From assembly GCA_900540785.1 (NCBI GenBank), contig UQHF01000018.1, positions 7,753-71,752 of the forward strand: a stretch of 64,000 nucleotides of DNA, written 5' to 3'. Shown in pieces: positions 16,842-25,077 of the stretch. A model generated the notes under the pieces. That model ran no database searches, was not told where the DNA came from, and saw nothing but the letters and a program-made list of their open reading frames with translations. Both the position numbers and the translations under genes were made by a program. How positions within the stretch are numbered: the first letter of the stretch is position 1; every line of letters begins with the position of its first letter. The DNA is from an uncultured Blautia sp. Lineage in GTDB: Bacteria > Bacillota > Clostridia > Lachnospirales > Lachnospiraceae.

Positions 16842-18688
16842 TTTGTCTGTTCCTCCTGTCTGCCTGTCAAGACTACGATTGTGCGGGGCGCTGCCGTTAC
16901 TGTCTTTTTATATTCTTCCTCTGACGGAAGGAATTTCCCGCCCTCTTTTAAATCTCCGGTATCTGCCACCTTTTTCCAGGAATAGCCTTCCGGAAGATTG
17001 GGAAGAGCCAGGCTTCTTTCTTCCCAGTGGAAGTTATACCCCACATAAATAAACTCGTCTTTCCCTTCCTCTTCATAAGCGCTGTAATACATCACCCCGA
17101 AAAGGCGGCTTGTATTTTCATAGCTTACATACCATGCCCGCTCTCCGTGGAAGGATATATCCGGAAACCCCTTTGCAAGGTAATCCGTTCCCTTTAATTC
17201 CTTCGGCATATGAAGAATTGGATGAGCAGCCCGAAAAGCAAGGGCATTTTTTACAAACTGAAGGAGAGAATCGTTTCTTTTTAAGCCCTTCCAATCGGTC
17301 CAGCCAACCGGATTATCCTGACACCAGGCATTGTTATTTCCATCCTGAGAATTTCCAGTCTCATCTCCTGCATAAATCATGGGGATTCCCTGACTTAAAA
17401 TCATCATGAGAAAAGCGTTTCGCATCTGACGTTCCCGCATCTGGCGTACAGCAAGCTTTCTTGTATTTCCCTCGATCCCACAATTCCAGGAATAATTATA
17501 GCTGCTGCCGTCCTCATTATTTTCTCCGTTTTCCTCATTATGTTTATAATTGTAGCTTACAAGATCATGAAGAGTAAAGCCGTCCTGACATGTCATAAAA
17601 TTTACCACTCCATGAAAACCGCTGTTTTTTCGTACATGCCAGAGAGCTCCCTCTGTCATTCCCTCATCGCTTTTTAAAAACCTGCGCATATCCTCAAGAA
17701 ACGAACGGTTGTATTCCGCAAGAACACGTCGCTTTGGTTCTTTTCCCCCATAAAACCCTGAAAAGTCGTATCCTGTCATCATAATCTTTGTATCCGAAAG
17801 AATCCCGTCTCTTAAAATCAGCTCTGCAGGAACACCTTGTCCCTGGATATGAAAACCGTCTATATGATAATAAGTTTTCCAGAACTGCAGCGCGCGAAGG
17901 GCTGCAAAAGGATTTGTTTCTCCCGGAAAATAAAACTCCATAATACATTCCATACCGGCTTTGTGAAGGATTTTTATAAAATCTCTTACCTCATTCTGCA
18001 CCTTGTCCTCTGTGCAGTAGGCTCTTTTGGGAGAAAGATAATAGCCGGGGGCATATCCCCAGTAATTCACCCGCCCGTTTTCTTTTCTGTCTGTGATATA
18101 TTCTTTTTCCCCCTCCTGCTTTGCCGGAGGAACTTCAAGAAATTCATACGCCGGCATCAGCTCCAGAGTATTGACGCCAAGTTCCTTCCAGTAAGGGATC
18201 ATTTCTGTAAGGCCGGCAAACGTGCCTTTTTTTCTTCCAAGATTTGGGGCAAGCTTTGTATAACCTCTTACATGGAGCTTATAAAGTACCATATTTTCAT
18301 AGGAAATTCCCGGCGGTTTATCGCCCTCCCAGGAATATTTTTCTTCCGGAAGAAATCCGCAGCGCACTTTGTGCACATCTTCTGTCCTCTCCCCGAAATG
18401 CTTTTTTCCTCTGATACAGTAGGCAAAAGGATCCTGATATATTTTTCCGTCAATCTCATAATTATATTCATATGCTTCCCCGGAAATCCCTTTGACTTCC
18501 ATCGCGCAGATTCTTCCCATTTTCTCTTCTTCCGGGAATGGAAGAATATATTTGGGAGTCTTTCCTCCCTTTTTATAAAGAAGAAGTTTTACTGTTTCTC
18601 CTTCGGGTACATCAAGAGCAAAATTATATCCTTCTGCTGTGCGGTTTGCCCCCAGAAGAAAGGGATTTCCCTTCTCTGTCAACAACAT
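16838..18688 (-). CDS. GH13 isoamylase/GlgX-like protein with replaced catalytic residues
   Basis: About 616 residues with the domain order of glycogen debranching enzymes: an N-terminal CBM48-like domain (1-130), a TIM barrel with NYWGYAPGYYLSPKRAYC and DGFTLHDLVSYNYKHNEENGENNEDG, and a C-terminal beta domain. The catalytic sites are not kept. Region I reads MEFYFPGETN instead of DVVYNHT. Region II reads GFHIQG instead of GFRxD, so the nucleophile Asp is Gln (about 282). Region III reads MTGYD, so the acid Glu is Gly (about 306). Region IV keeps Asp as CQDG. It is probably a carbohydrate-binding pseudoenzyme. The ATG at 18688 follows AGGAGGGGGAAAT; an upstream ATG at 18706 overlaps that site. 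Confidence 0.85.
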   Translation of the reverse strand: MLLTEKGNPFLLGANRTAEGYNFALDVPEGETVKLLLYKKGGKTPKYILPFPEEEKMGRICAMEVKGISGEAYEYNYEIDGKIYQDPFAYCIRGKKHFGERTEDVHKVRCGFLPEEKYSWEGDKPPGISYENMVLYKLHVRGYTKLAPNLGRKKGTFAGLTEMIPYWKELGVNTLELMPAYEFLEVPPAKQEGEKEYITDRKENGRVNYWGYAPGYYLSPKRAYCTEDKVQNEVRDFIKILHKAGMECIMEFYFPGETNPFAALRALQFWKTYYHIDGFHIQGQGVPAELILRDGILSDTKIMMTGYDFSGFYGGKEPKRRVLAEYNRSFLEDMRRFLKSDEGMTEGALWHVRKNSGFHGVVNFMTCQDGFTLHDLVSYNYKHNEENGENNEDGSSYNYSWNCGIEGNTRKLAVRQMRERQMRNAFLMMILSQGIPMIYAGDETGNSQDGNNNAWCQDNPVGWTDWKGLKRNDSLLQFVKNALAFRAAHPILHMPKELKGTDYLAKGFPDISFHGERAWYVSYENTSRLFGVMYYSAYEEEGKDEFIYVGYNFHWEERSLALPNLPEGYSWKKVADTGDLKEGGKFLPSEEEYKKTVTAAPRTIVVLTGRQEEQTK

Positions 18689-18702
18689 ATTTCCCCCTCC
18701 TG

Positions 18703-19467
18703 TCAATCGTTTTCCATATTTATTGTAAGTTCTATCGGGCAGTGGTCTGAGCCCATAATCTCACTGTGTATCTTCGCATCGTCAAGCTTTGACGCAAGAG
18801 AAGGGGAAACGAGAAAATAGTCGATTCTCCAGCCTGCATTTTTCTCTCTTGCCTTAAACCGGTAAGACCACCAGGAATACGCGCCCTCAAGCTCCGGATA
18901 AAAATGTCGGAACGTATCCACAAAACCACTTTCCATCATCGTGGAAAAGCAGGTTCTCTCCTCATCTGTAAAGCCCGGATTATTTCTGTTTGTTTTCGGA
19001 TTTTTAAGGTCAATATCTTTATGAGCCACATTCAAGTCTCCGCACACGATCACAGGCTTTTTCTCCTGCAGATTTAAAAGGTAGGAAAGAAAATCTTTTT
19101 CCCACTGCATTCTGTATTCCAGACGGCGAAGCTCACTCTGAGAATTTGGCGTGTACACCGTAACCATGTAAAAATCATCAAATTCCAGGGTGATCACCCT
19201 GCCCTCTTTATCATGCTCTTCAATACCCATTCCGTAAAAAACAGAAAGAGGCTCTTGCTTTGTAAAAATGGCAGTTCCGGAATATCCTTTTCTGTTTGCG
19301 TAATTCCAGTACTGATAATATCCGGGCAGTTCCAGCTTTACCTGCCCCTGCTGACATTTTGTTTCCTGCAGACAGAAAATATCTGCGTCCAGTTCTTGAA
19401 AGCGCTCTTCAAAGCCTTTTGTAAGGCAGGCGCGGATTCCGTTTACATTCCAGGAAATTAATTTCAT
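18703..19467 (-). CDS. xth: Exodeoxyribonuclease III
   Basis: A 254-residue ExoIII-type AP endonuclease / 3'-5' exonuclease for base excision repair. Motifs: SWNVNGIRA at the N-terminus, LQETKCQ (metal-binding Glu near 35), TVYTPNS, GDLNVAHKDIDL, SWWSYR and GSDHCPI (catalytic His near the end). Length is normal. It heads a three-gene operon with the GH13-like and DUF5662 genes, with which it has no obvious functional tie. Confidence 0.95.
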   Translation of the reverse strand: MKLISWNVNGIRACLTKGFEERFQELDADIFCLQETKCQQGQVKLELPGYYQYWNYANRKGYSGTAIFTKQEPLSVFYGMGIEEHDKEGRVITLEFDDFYMVTVYTPNSQSELRRLEYRMQWEKDFLSYLLNLQEKKPVIVCGDLNVAHKDIDLKNPKTNRNNPGFTDEERTCFSTMMESGFVDTFRHFYPELEGAYSWWSYRFKAREKNAGWRIDYFLVSPSLASKLDDAKIHSEIMGSDHCPIELTINMEND

Positions 19468-19523
19468 CTATGTTCATTCTCCTTTATTTTAAATGTTGTA
19501 AAATATTGTGTTTTCGTACATAA

Positions 19524-19692
19524 GTGATTACACGGATTGTTTCGTGCTTTGCACTCTCACAATCCATTCCAAATTCGCATATCGTGAAGCTTACGCTCCA
19601 CTTCCATGCTCATTTTTGGGGCGTGTCCCAAGGTCCTTCTCCCACCTCTGTGCAAGCACAGGTGGGTTCAGACCTTTTGACACTGTAATCAC
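19524..19692 (-). repeat. Structured dispersed repeat, copy B (inverted relative to copy A)
   Basis: Read on the minus strand it matches copy A (1709-1878) in order, spacing and joining sequences. P1 is GTGATTACA (19684-19692) with TGTAATCAC (19524-19532). P2 is GTGTC (19679-19683) with GACAC (19623-19627), capped by a long CCCACC/GGTGGG hairpin. P3 is GTGGAGC (19595-19601) with GCTTCAC (19584-19590). P4 is GGATTGT (19559-19565) with ACAATCC (19534-19540), enclosing GTGC and GCAC. The stems of P1, P2 and P4 differ from copy A but remain paired. It fills most of the 310-nt gap between xth and the antiporter gene; nothing else is seen there except the antiporter promoter. Confidence 0.82.
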
Positions 19693-19777
19693 ATAAATAT
19701 TCTACCATATTTTCTCCGCACAACAAATGTTTTTGTGGTATAATTTAAGAAAATTATTTAGGAAAAGAGGAAAGAAA

Positions 19778-20947
19778 ATGGAAACTTATGAAATCTTTAA
19801 GGATCTTGCCATTATTCTGATTTCCGCAAAGCTCTGCGGTCTTCTCGCAGGCAAGCTCCACGCTCCCCAGGTTGTGGGCGAGATCATCGCCGGTCTTTTG
19901 ATCGGTCCCAGTATTTTAGGACTGGTGCAGCAAAATGAGCTTATAAGCGGCATGGCAGAGATCGGCGTTGTACTTCTTATGTTTTTTGCCGGTCTTCAGA
20001 CGAATCTTCGGGATCTGATGCGGACAGGCTGGAAAGCGCTTCTTATTGCCTGTGCCGGTGTATTTGTTCCCCTTGCAGGAGGTTATCTCCTCCACAGCGC
20101 TTATTACGGCTTTGCCCCAGGCGGCTCTTCTCAGTTTTATGCCTCTGTTTTTATCGGCGTCATCATGACAGCTACCTCAGTAAGTATTACCGTTGCCTCC
20201 CTTCAGGAGCTTGGATACCTGAAATCAGAAACAGGTACTACGATCATGAGCGCGGCTATTATTGATGATGTAATCGGCATCATTGTTCTTACTTTTGTTA
20301 TTGGTATGAAGGATCCGTCCTCAAAACCATCTTCTGTTGTAATCAGCACAGCTCTTTTCTTCCTGTGCGCGGTTCTTTTTGGAGTGATCATTTACAAGCT
20401 CTTCGCCATATTGGATAAACATTATCCTCATACAAGAAGAATTCCGATTTTCGGTTTTGTTCTTGCCTTCGCTATGGCGTACATAGCCGAAAAATACTTC
20501 GGCATTGCAGATATTACAGGCGCTTATGTGGCAGGTATTGTCCTCTGCAGCATTGATGATTCCGAATACATTGCAAGAAAGGTGGACGTAAGTTCCTATA
20601 TGCTGTTTGCCCCTATGTTTTTTGCAAGTATCGGTCTGAAAACAGATATTGAAGATATGAGTTCTTCTCTTCTTGTTTTCTGTATCCTGTTTGTCATTGT
20701 AGCTTTGATCACAAAAATCATCGGCTGCGGTCTAATGTCCAAAATTCTCGGCTTCTCCACAGGAGACTCCCTGAAAATCGGCGTGGGAATGATGACAAGA
20801 GGAGAGGTCGCTCTTATTGTGGCACAGAAGGGGCTTTCTGTGGGAATGATTGAATCCAAATACTTTACAGCCGTCATTCTCCTGATCCTTGTTTCTTCTA
20901 TTATCACACCGATTATTTTGAAGCTTCTTTACAGAAAACACGCTTAA
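19778..20947 (+). CDS. CPA2-family cation:proton antiporter
   Basis: About 389 residues with some twelve membrane segments, of the CPA2 monovalent cation:proton antiporter family (KefB/GerN/NapA relatives). Family segments include GEIIAGLLIGPSILG, EIGVVLLMFFAGLQTNL, MTATSVSITVASLQELG, AAIIDDVIGIIVL (the membrane-embedded Asp pair) and GMMTRGEVALIVAQKGL. There is no C-terminal TrkA-N domain, so it is the short form. Transported ion is Na+ or K+. The ATG at 19778 follows AGAGGAAAGAAA. A TATAAT (19739-19744) lies upstream with no clear -35. Confidence 0.92.
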   Translation: METYEIFKDLAIILISAKLCGLLAGKLHAPQVVGEIIAGLLIGPSILGLVQQNELISGMAEIGVVLLMFFAGLQTNLRDLMRTGWKALLIACAGVFVPLAGGYLLHSAYYGFAPGGSSQFYASVFIGVIMTATSVSITVASLQELGYLKSETGTTIMSAAIIDDVIGIIVLTFVIGMKDPSSKPSSVVISTALFFLCAVLFGVIIYKLFAILDKHYPHTRRIPIFGFVLAFAMAYIAEKYFGIADITGAYVAGIVLCSIDDSEYIARKVDVSSYMLFAPMFFASIGLKTDIEDMSSSLLVFCILFVIVALITKIIGCGLMSKILGFSTGDSLKIGVGMMTRGEVALIVAQKGLSVGMIESKYFTAVILLILVSSIITPIILKLLYRKHA

Positions 20948-20960
20948 TGCAGGAATTGTA

Positions 20961-20989
20961 TTGCTTTCTCCAAATGCTTCTGTTACAAT
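20961..20989 (+). promoter_or_regulatory. Promoter of the DUF1292 gene
   Basis: TTGCTT (20961-20966) and TACAAT (20984-20989) are 17 bp apart, 30 bp upstream of the start codon. Confidence 0.65.
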
Positions 20990-21019
20990 GTGCCTATAAA
21001 AGAAAGCGAGGATAAATTT

Positions 21020-21430
21020 ATGAGTGACGAATTATTTAACAACGGCGGCTGTGACCCAAGCGACTGCGCTTCCTGTCAGGCAGGCTGCAGCTCCTGCGGT
21101 TCTGATTTTGAAGAACACCGCACCATCACCCTTACTATGGACGATGACACAGAAGTAGAATGTGCGGTTCTTACCATATATCCGGTAAATCAGAAAGAGT
21201 ATATCGCCCTCCTTCCTCTTGACGAGAACGGTCAGAGTGAGAGCGGCGAGGTTTATCTTTACACCTTCTCCCGTACAGAAAACGGAGACCCGATGCTTGC
21301 AAACATTGAAGACGACGCAGAGTATCAGGCGGCTGCCGAGGCATTTGACGCTATTTTGGAAAATGCCAAAACAGTGGCAGAGGGCGGTCCTGAAGAGGAA
21401 GAATGGCTTCAGAACTGGCTTCAGAAATAA
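21020..21430 (+). CDS. DUF1292 protein with cysteine-rich N-terminus
   Basis: A 136-residue acidic protein of the DUF1292 (YrzB-like) family, whose function is unknown. The DUF1292 beta domain spans about 35-100 (LTMDDDTEVECAVLTIYPVN, EYIALLPLDE). The N-terminus is unusual: CDPSDCASCQAGCSSCG gives five cysteines in 17 residues, which could bind a metal. The ATG at 21020 follows AGCGAGGATAAATTT. It has its own promoter and terminator. Confidence 0.85.
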   Translation: MSDELFNNGGCDPSDCASCQAGCSSCGSDFEEHRTITLTMDDDTEVECAVLTIYPVNQKEYIALLPLDENGQSESGEVYLYTFSRTENGDPMLANIEDDAEYQAAAEAFDAILENAKTVAEGGPEEEEWLQNWLQK

Positions 21431-21490
21431 CCCATTTCATAAATTTTCAAAAACAGGCCGTTTCGATTATTGGAGCTGTTGACAAATTAA

Positions 21491-21541
21491 AAAATACCTT
21501 CCATATGATATAATTCATATCGGATATGGGAGGTATTTTTT
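21491..21541. terminator. Bidirectional terminator between DUF1292 and the HerA operon
   Basis: AAAATACCTTCCATAT (21491-21506) pairs with ATATGGGAGGTATTTT (21524-21539), with A and T runs on both sides. It can end both the plus-strand DUF1292 transcript and the converging operon. Confidence 0.88.
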
Positions 21542-21568
21542 GACAAAAAATGATAATCAATACTTAAA

Positions 21569-23449
21569 TTAGCTAAAAATTTTTCTCGGTACTTCTTCGT
21601 CGTATATAGTTACTTTTTCTTTTATCAGTTGATCTACTACCTGACAAATCGATTCTCTGAAGCTTTCCACATAAATATTTTCTTTAATCGCCAATGCATA
21701 TTTTTTCATCTGTTCATTATCCAGTTCTTTTTCCGGTGTAAACATTGTCAAAATTGATATATTTAAGTTTCGACCAAATTTTTCACTTGAAAACAACATA
21801 GTCACACACCTGTTTCTCTCACTCTTAAACCGGAATATAAAAGGAGCTTCATATTCGACATTGGCAAGATTTAAAGCCTTTGCCGGTTCCCTGCTAAGAG
21901 TAATCTCGCCACCAAAATCTTTAACTAAATCAGAAAAAGCCTCTTCCATCTGCTCCTGTGAAACTTCCTGTCCACTGGATAATGGTAACGTTTTTGTCCA
22001 TTTTGACATCATTAATGAATATTCCAATGATTTATGCGTCATTTCCAGTTTTCTAAAGAACATATCATAAGCATCTCTATTCCATGTTTCAACAGAACTG
22101 TCAAATAAAAAGCCCTCCATATCTCCCACATCAAAGATTTTGATATTTGTATTTCCACCGCTTTCAAGGAAGCTAAGACGATCCTGATACTCTATTTCAA
22201 ATTTCACTTTTTTATCAAAAAGCTGTCTTAATACTGCTCGCTCTAAATCATAAAGCCCCATCCATGCCAGACCAGATGCCAGTAAAAATCCTTCTTCCGT
22301 ACAGCCGATCTTGATAATCTCATTAATCCAATCTGTAATGCGTGCTTTTTCTTTACTTACAGTGTTTACTCCACCAACAGAATTTTTTGCATAAATTAAT
22401 GCCAGCCAATGTTCCACATGAATATTTAACAGGCATTTTGGACTTTCATTCTGATTATCATTTTTAGCCTGCGCGTATATCAGCTGTTCATATTTCCATG
22501 TAGTACAACTGTTATCAATTTTACATCTGGCAGTATAAGCATCAAAAAAAGAAGCAGCTTTATTAAACATATTCTGGTCAAATGGTTTTCTACTAGCAAC
22601 ACACCACATCAATTCCGCTGCATAATCAATAATATTAGACAACTCCGGATTTATTTTTTCATAATATTCTCCTAAATCCCCCTCTAAATTAGTTATTATT
22701 ATTTTTATTTTGTTAAATAATTCTTCTATTCTGTTTTCAATATTTATCCCATAACGTGGATTGCCTATTTCCAGAATACAATCCCCATATTGAATAAATT
22801 TTATATAGTGGACTTTATTTTCCGCTTTATTTAACAAGTCTTCCAGGGTATTAACTGCAGAATCAAATCTGCTATCCCCCTTATATGCACTACGAAGACA
22901 TATCATTGTTCTAAGCATCATAGATAAGCAATAATGTCCCGGTTTATCAATATTTATATTAATAATATTTCTTAATTGATTGACATGTTCTGTCCACACT
23001 TTTAAAAAAGTATGTTCATATGGTCTTTCTTTCGATTCCTTTTTTTCTTTCTCTAGCTCCCAAATATGATTGTAAAAATTCGAAAGAGATTCTCTGTTGC
23101 AGTTACAATAAATTTCTCTAGCAATAGCGTCATAAAAACGATTAAGCTTATTACACCATAAATCATAATCTGAATCTAATACCTTATCTATTTCTTCAGC
23201 CTGTTTTCGTTTCTTTTCCTCCTCATCTTCTTCTTTCTTAAATATTCCTATAATCCCTCCAATTACCGCTCCTACAATAGCTAAAAATATCACCACAGAA
23301 CCACTTATATGTGTAATACCTGAATTGCCACAGCTTATATAATAAAATGCACATGTACACAACTCTAAACCTACAGATACTCCTACACCTATCATTGCTC
23401 CTAATATACATCCCGAAATAAAATAAAATATCATTTTTCTCTTTCGCAT
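21569..23449 (-). CDS. Unrecognised protein with two N-terminal membrane segments, last gene of the HerA operon
   Basis: 626 residues. Two hydrophobic segments (about 6-28 and 50-70, the second rich in Gly/Ile) form a hairpin anchor, then a charged EEDEEEKKRKQ linker and a large soluble, mostly helical domain of about 550 residues. I do not recognise the family and see no catalytic motif. It overlaps the Lgt-like gene by 19 nt. The first ATG has AAGGAG almost touching it, so the ATG at codon 6 is an alternative start. AT-rich like the rest of the operon and unlike its flanks. Confidence 0.72.
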   Translation of the reverse strand: MRKRKMIFYFISGCILGAMIGVGVSVGLELCTCAFYYISCGNSGITHISGSVVIFLAIVGAVIGGIIGIFKKEEDEEEKKRKQAEEIDKVLDSDYDLWCNKLNRFYDAIAREIYCNCNRESLSNFYNHIWELEKEKKESKERPYEHTFLKVWTEHVNQLRNIININIDKPGHYCLSMMLRTMICLRSAYKGDSRFDSAVNTLEDLLNKAENKVHYIKFIQYGDCILEIGNPRYGINIENRIEELFNKIKIIITNLEGDLGEYYEKINPELSNIIDYAAELMWCVASRKPFDQNMFNKAASFFDAYTARCKIDNSCTTWKYEQLIYAQAKNDNQNESPKCLLNIHVEHWLALIYAKNSVGGVNTVSKEKARITDWINEIIKIGCTEEGFLLASGLAWMGLYDLERAVLRQLFDKKVKFEIEYQDRLSFLESGGNTNIKIFDVGDMEGFLFDSSVETWNRDAYDMFFRKLEMTHKSLEYSLMMSKWTKTLPLSSGQEVSQEQMEEAFSDLVKDFGGEITLSREPAKALNLANVEYEAPFIFRFKSERNRCVTMLFSSEKFGRNLNISILTMFTPEKELDNEQMKKYALAIKENIYVESFRESICQVVDQLIKEKVTIYDEEVPRKIFS

Positions 23450-24204
23450 CTCCTTCTAATTATTATTTTTAATATCATATAGCTTATAACCAATATACTG
23501 ATTATCTGTGAAAATGAAATCATACCAAATTTTCCTCTCACTTCATCTCCTCTCCATATCTCAATTACGAATCGAAATATCGCGTATGAAAGCAAGTATA
23601 TATTCAATAATTTTGGTATTACTATTTTGTTTTTTTCAGAATAGTGATATAATCCAAGCAAAAAACAAAACAGCATGAGTTCGAAAGCTGCTTCTATTAA
23701 TTGAACAGGAATCCGCTTAACAATTTCCTGACTGTTATAGACTCTATAAGGAAATGCTATCCACGAATCACTTTTAACACCGTAACAGCAGCCCGCAAAG
23801 AAACAGCCGACTCTTCCAAAGCAGTGGAAAAGCGGAATCCCTATTGTCAAAATATCAGATAACTCTTCAAACTTCTGTCGTCTGATTTTGCATATAAGAT
23901 ATACCATTAATAACGCTCCAAACAAGCCTCCATAATATACAATTCCTGATTGTCTTATACTTCCATGCAAATCAAACTTTCCATTTGTAGCCAAATTTCC
24001 AAGTCCTGTACTCAGAACTCCAAATGCTTTTCCTCCGATCATCATTCCCGGCAGAACCATAACGATATTAAATGTATATTTACGGACTAAATTCTTTTTA
24101 AACAAAAGATGATTCCACAAAAGAACAGATAATACCGCACCAATACAAGAAAAAATAATATAAGTTGGTATCTTTTCTCCATCTAAATATATGTATGGAT
24201 ACAT
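23431..24204 (-). CDS. Lgt-like prolipoprotein diacylglyceryl transferase paralogue
   Basis: 257 residues, about seven membrane segments. Lgt moves diacylglycerol from phosphatidylglycerol to the lipobox cysteine of prolipoproteins. Family features: GIVYYGGLFGALL (about 87-99), IPVQLIEA, and the C-terminal YAIFRFVIEIWRGDEVRG with the conserved arginines. The signature normally written GRxGNFxNxE reads GRVGCFFAGCCYG (130-142), so the Asn and Glu are replaced by cysteines. Such cysteine-type paralogues occur in Clostridia. Here it is part of a five-gene operon with a HerA-like ATPase, which suggests a dedicated membrane or lipid role rather than housekeeping lipoprotein synthesis. Confidence 0.83.
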   Translation of the reverse strand: MYPYIYLDGEKIPTYIIFSCIGAVLSVLLWNHLLFKKNLVRKYTFNIVMVLPGMMIGGKAFGVLSTGLGNLATNGKFDLHGSIRQSGIVYYGGLFGALLMVYLICKIRRQKFEELSDILTIGIPLFHCFGRVGCFFAGCCYGVKSDSWIAFPYRVYNSQEIVKRIPVQLIEAAFELMLFCFLLGLYHYSEKNKIVIPKLLNIYLLSYAIFRFVIEIWRGDEVRGKFGMISFSQIISILVISYMILKIIIRRRCEREK

Positions 24205-24220
24205 TTGTTATCCCCACCTG

Positions 24221-24553
24221 TTATTTATTATTCCGGGGATATGTATATCTCCCGGATTTCTTTCTTTTTTCTTCCTCCAACAGCTCTGCTGACTCCATAT
24301 GCTTTTCATATTGGGCGCTCATTACATCTTGAAGATCTCCTTCATCCGGAATCATAACATCAAAACTTTTCAAGGCATCTGTAAAATCAGAGGAAACTCT
24401 TTCTGAATACTGAATATAACTGCTTTCCAATGGATTCATTTCTTTTTCTACTGCATTCTGTATATTATCTGCACCACTGTAAAATTCAAATCCCCCAGTG
24501 ATTAATTCAAATGCTGTAGTGGCTATCATTCCGCTTTTCATTAAGCGATCCAT
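24221..24553 (-). CDS. Small unrecognised protein of the HerA operon
   Basis: 110 residues. A weakly hydrophobic N-terminus (MIATTAFELITGGFEFYSG, about 9-27) is followed by two acidic amphipathic helices and a basic tail ending RYTYPRNNK. No known domain is recognised. It lies 24 nt after the coiled-coil gene and 16 nt before the Lgt-like gene. No good ribosome binding site precedes the first ATG, so the start could be the ATG at codon 5. Size and composition suit a small helical partner or export substrate, but that is inference. Confidence 0.62.
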   Translation of the reverse strand: MDRLMKSGMIATTAFELITGGFEFYSGADNIQNAVEKEMNPLESSYIQYSERVSSDFTDALKSFDVMIPDEGDLQDVMSAQYEKHMESAELLEEEKRKKSGRYTYPRNNK

Positions 24554-24577
24554 TATTACAGAATGTTTTTCTTCTCT

Positions 24578-25063
24578 TCATAAAAGACTTGCGCTTTTAG
24601 CCAGATTCTCTGATTCTTCACGAGCCTCTATTATAGTTTCCTTTAATTCCCCAAGCTGTTTTTCTTCATTTTCCAGTTCCCTCATCGAAGAATCCATTAA
24701 TTCTCCCATATTAAAATGAGTTAATATAGATTTTTTATCTCTCAGACTCTCCTGTTTTTCTGCATTACTCTCGCTAACCTCCTGTACCTCCTGCATTTCT
24801 GCTTCATATTCTTTTGTTTTTTCTCCTACTTCATCACTTAACTCCTGTCCCTGCTCAGAAACATTCCTAAGTTCTGCATTTAAATCCTCTACACTTTTTT
24901 GCTTAGTCTCTTCCGATATATTGGCTCCTGATAATTCTGTTATTGCAGATAAAAGCTCTTGTTTTGAAGTTTCAAGATTTTGAAATTCTTCCTTCTTCTC
25001 CCCTACTTCCTTCTGTAACTCCGTAATTTTTTGCTTAGATTTCTCAATTGAAAACCCTGCCAT
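24578..25063 (-). CDS. Coiled-coil protein of the HerA operon
   Basis: About 161 residues, almost entirely heptad-like helix rich in Glu, Lys, Gln and Ser (KITELQKEVGEKKEEF, then LRNVSEQGQELSDEVGEK, then LENEEKQLGELKETII), with a short break near ILTHFNMGELM. No cysteine, no signal peptide, no membrane segment. The ATG at 25063 is chosen because AAGGAGAAAAAT directly precedes it. It is encoded 14 nt after the ATPase gene, whose C-terminus is also coiled-coil, so the two may pair. Family not recognised. Confidence 0.7.
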   Translation of the reverse strand: MAGFSIEKSKQKITELQKEVGEKKEEFQNLETSKQELLSAITELSGANISEETKQKSVEDLNAELRNVSEQGQELSDEVGEKTKEYEAEMQEVQEVSESNAEKQESLRDKKSILTHFNMGELMDSSMRELENEEKQLGELKETIIEAREESENLAKSASLL

Positions 25064-25077
25064 ATTTTTCTCCTTCC

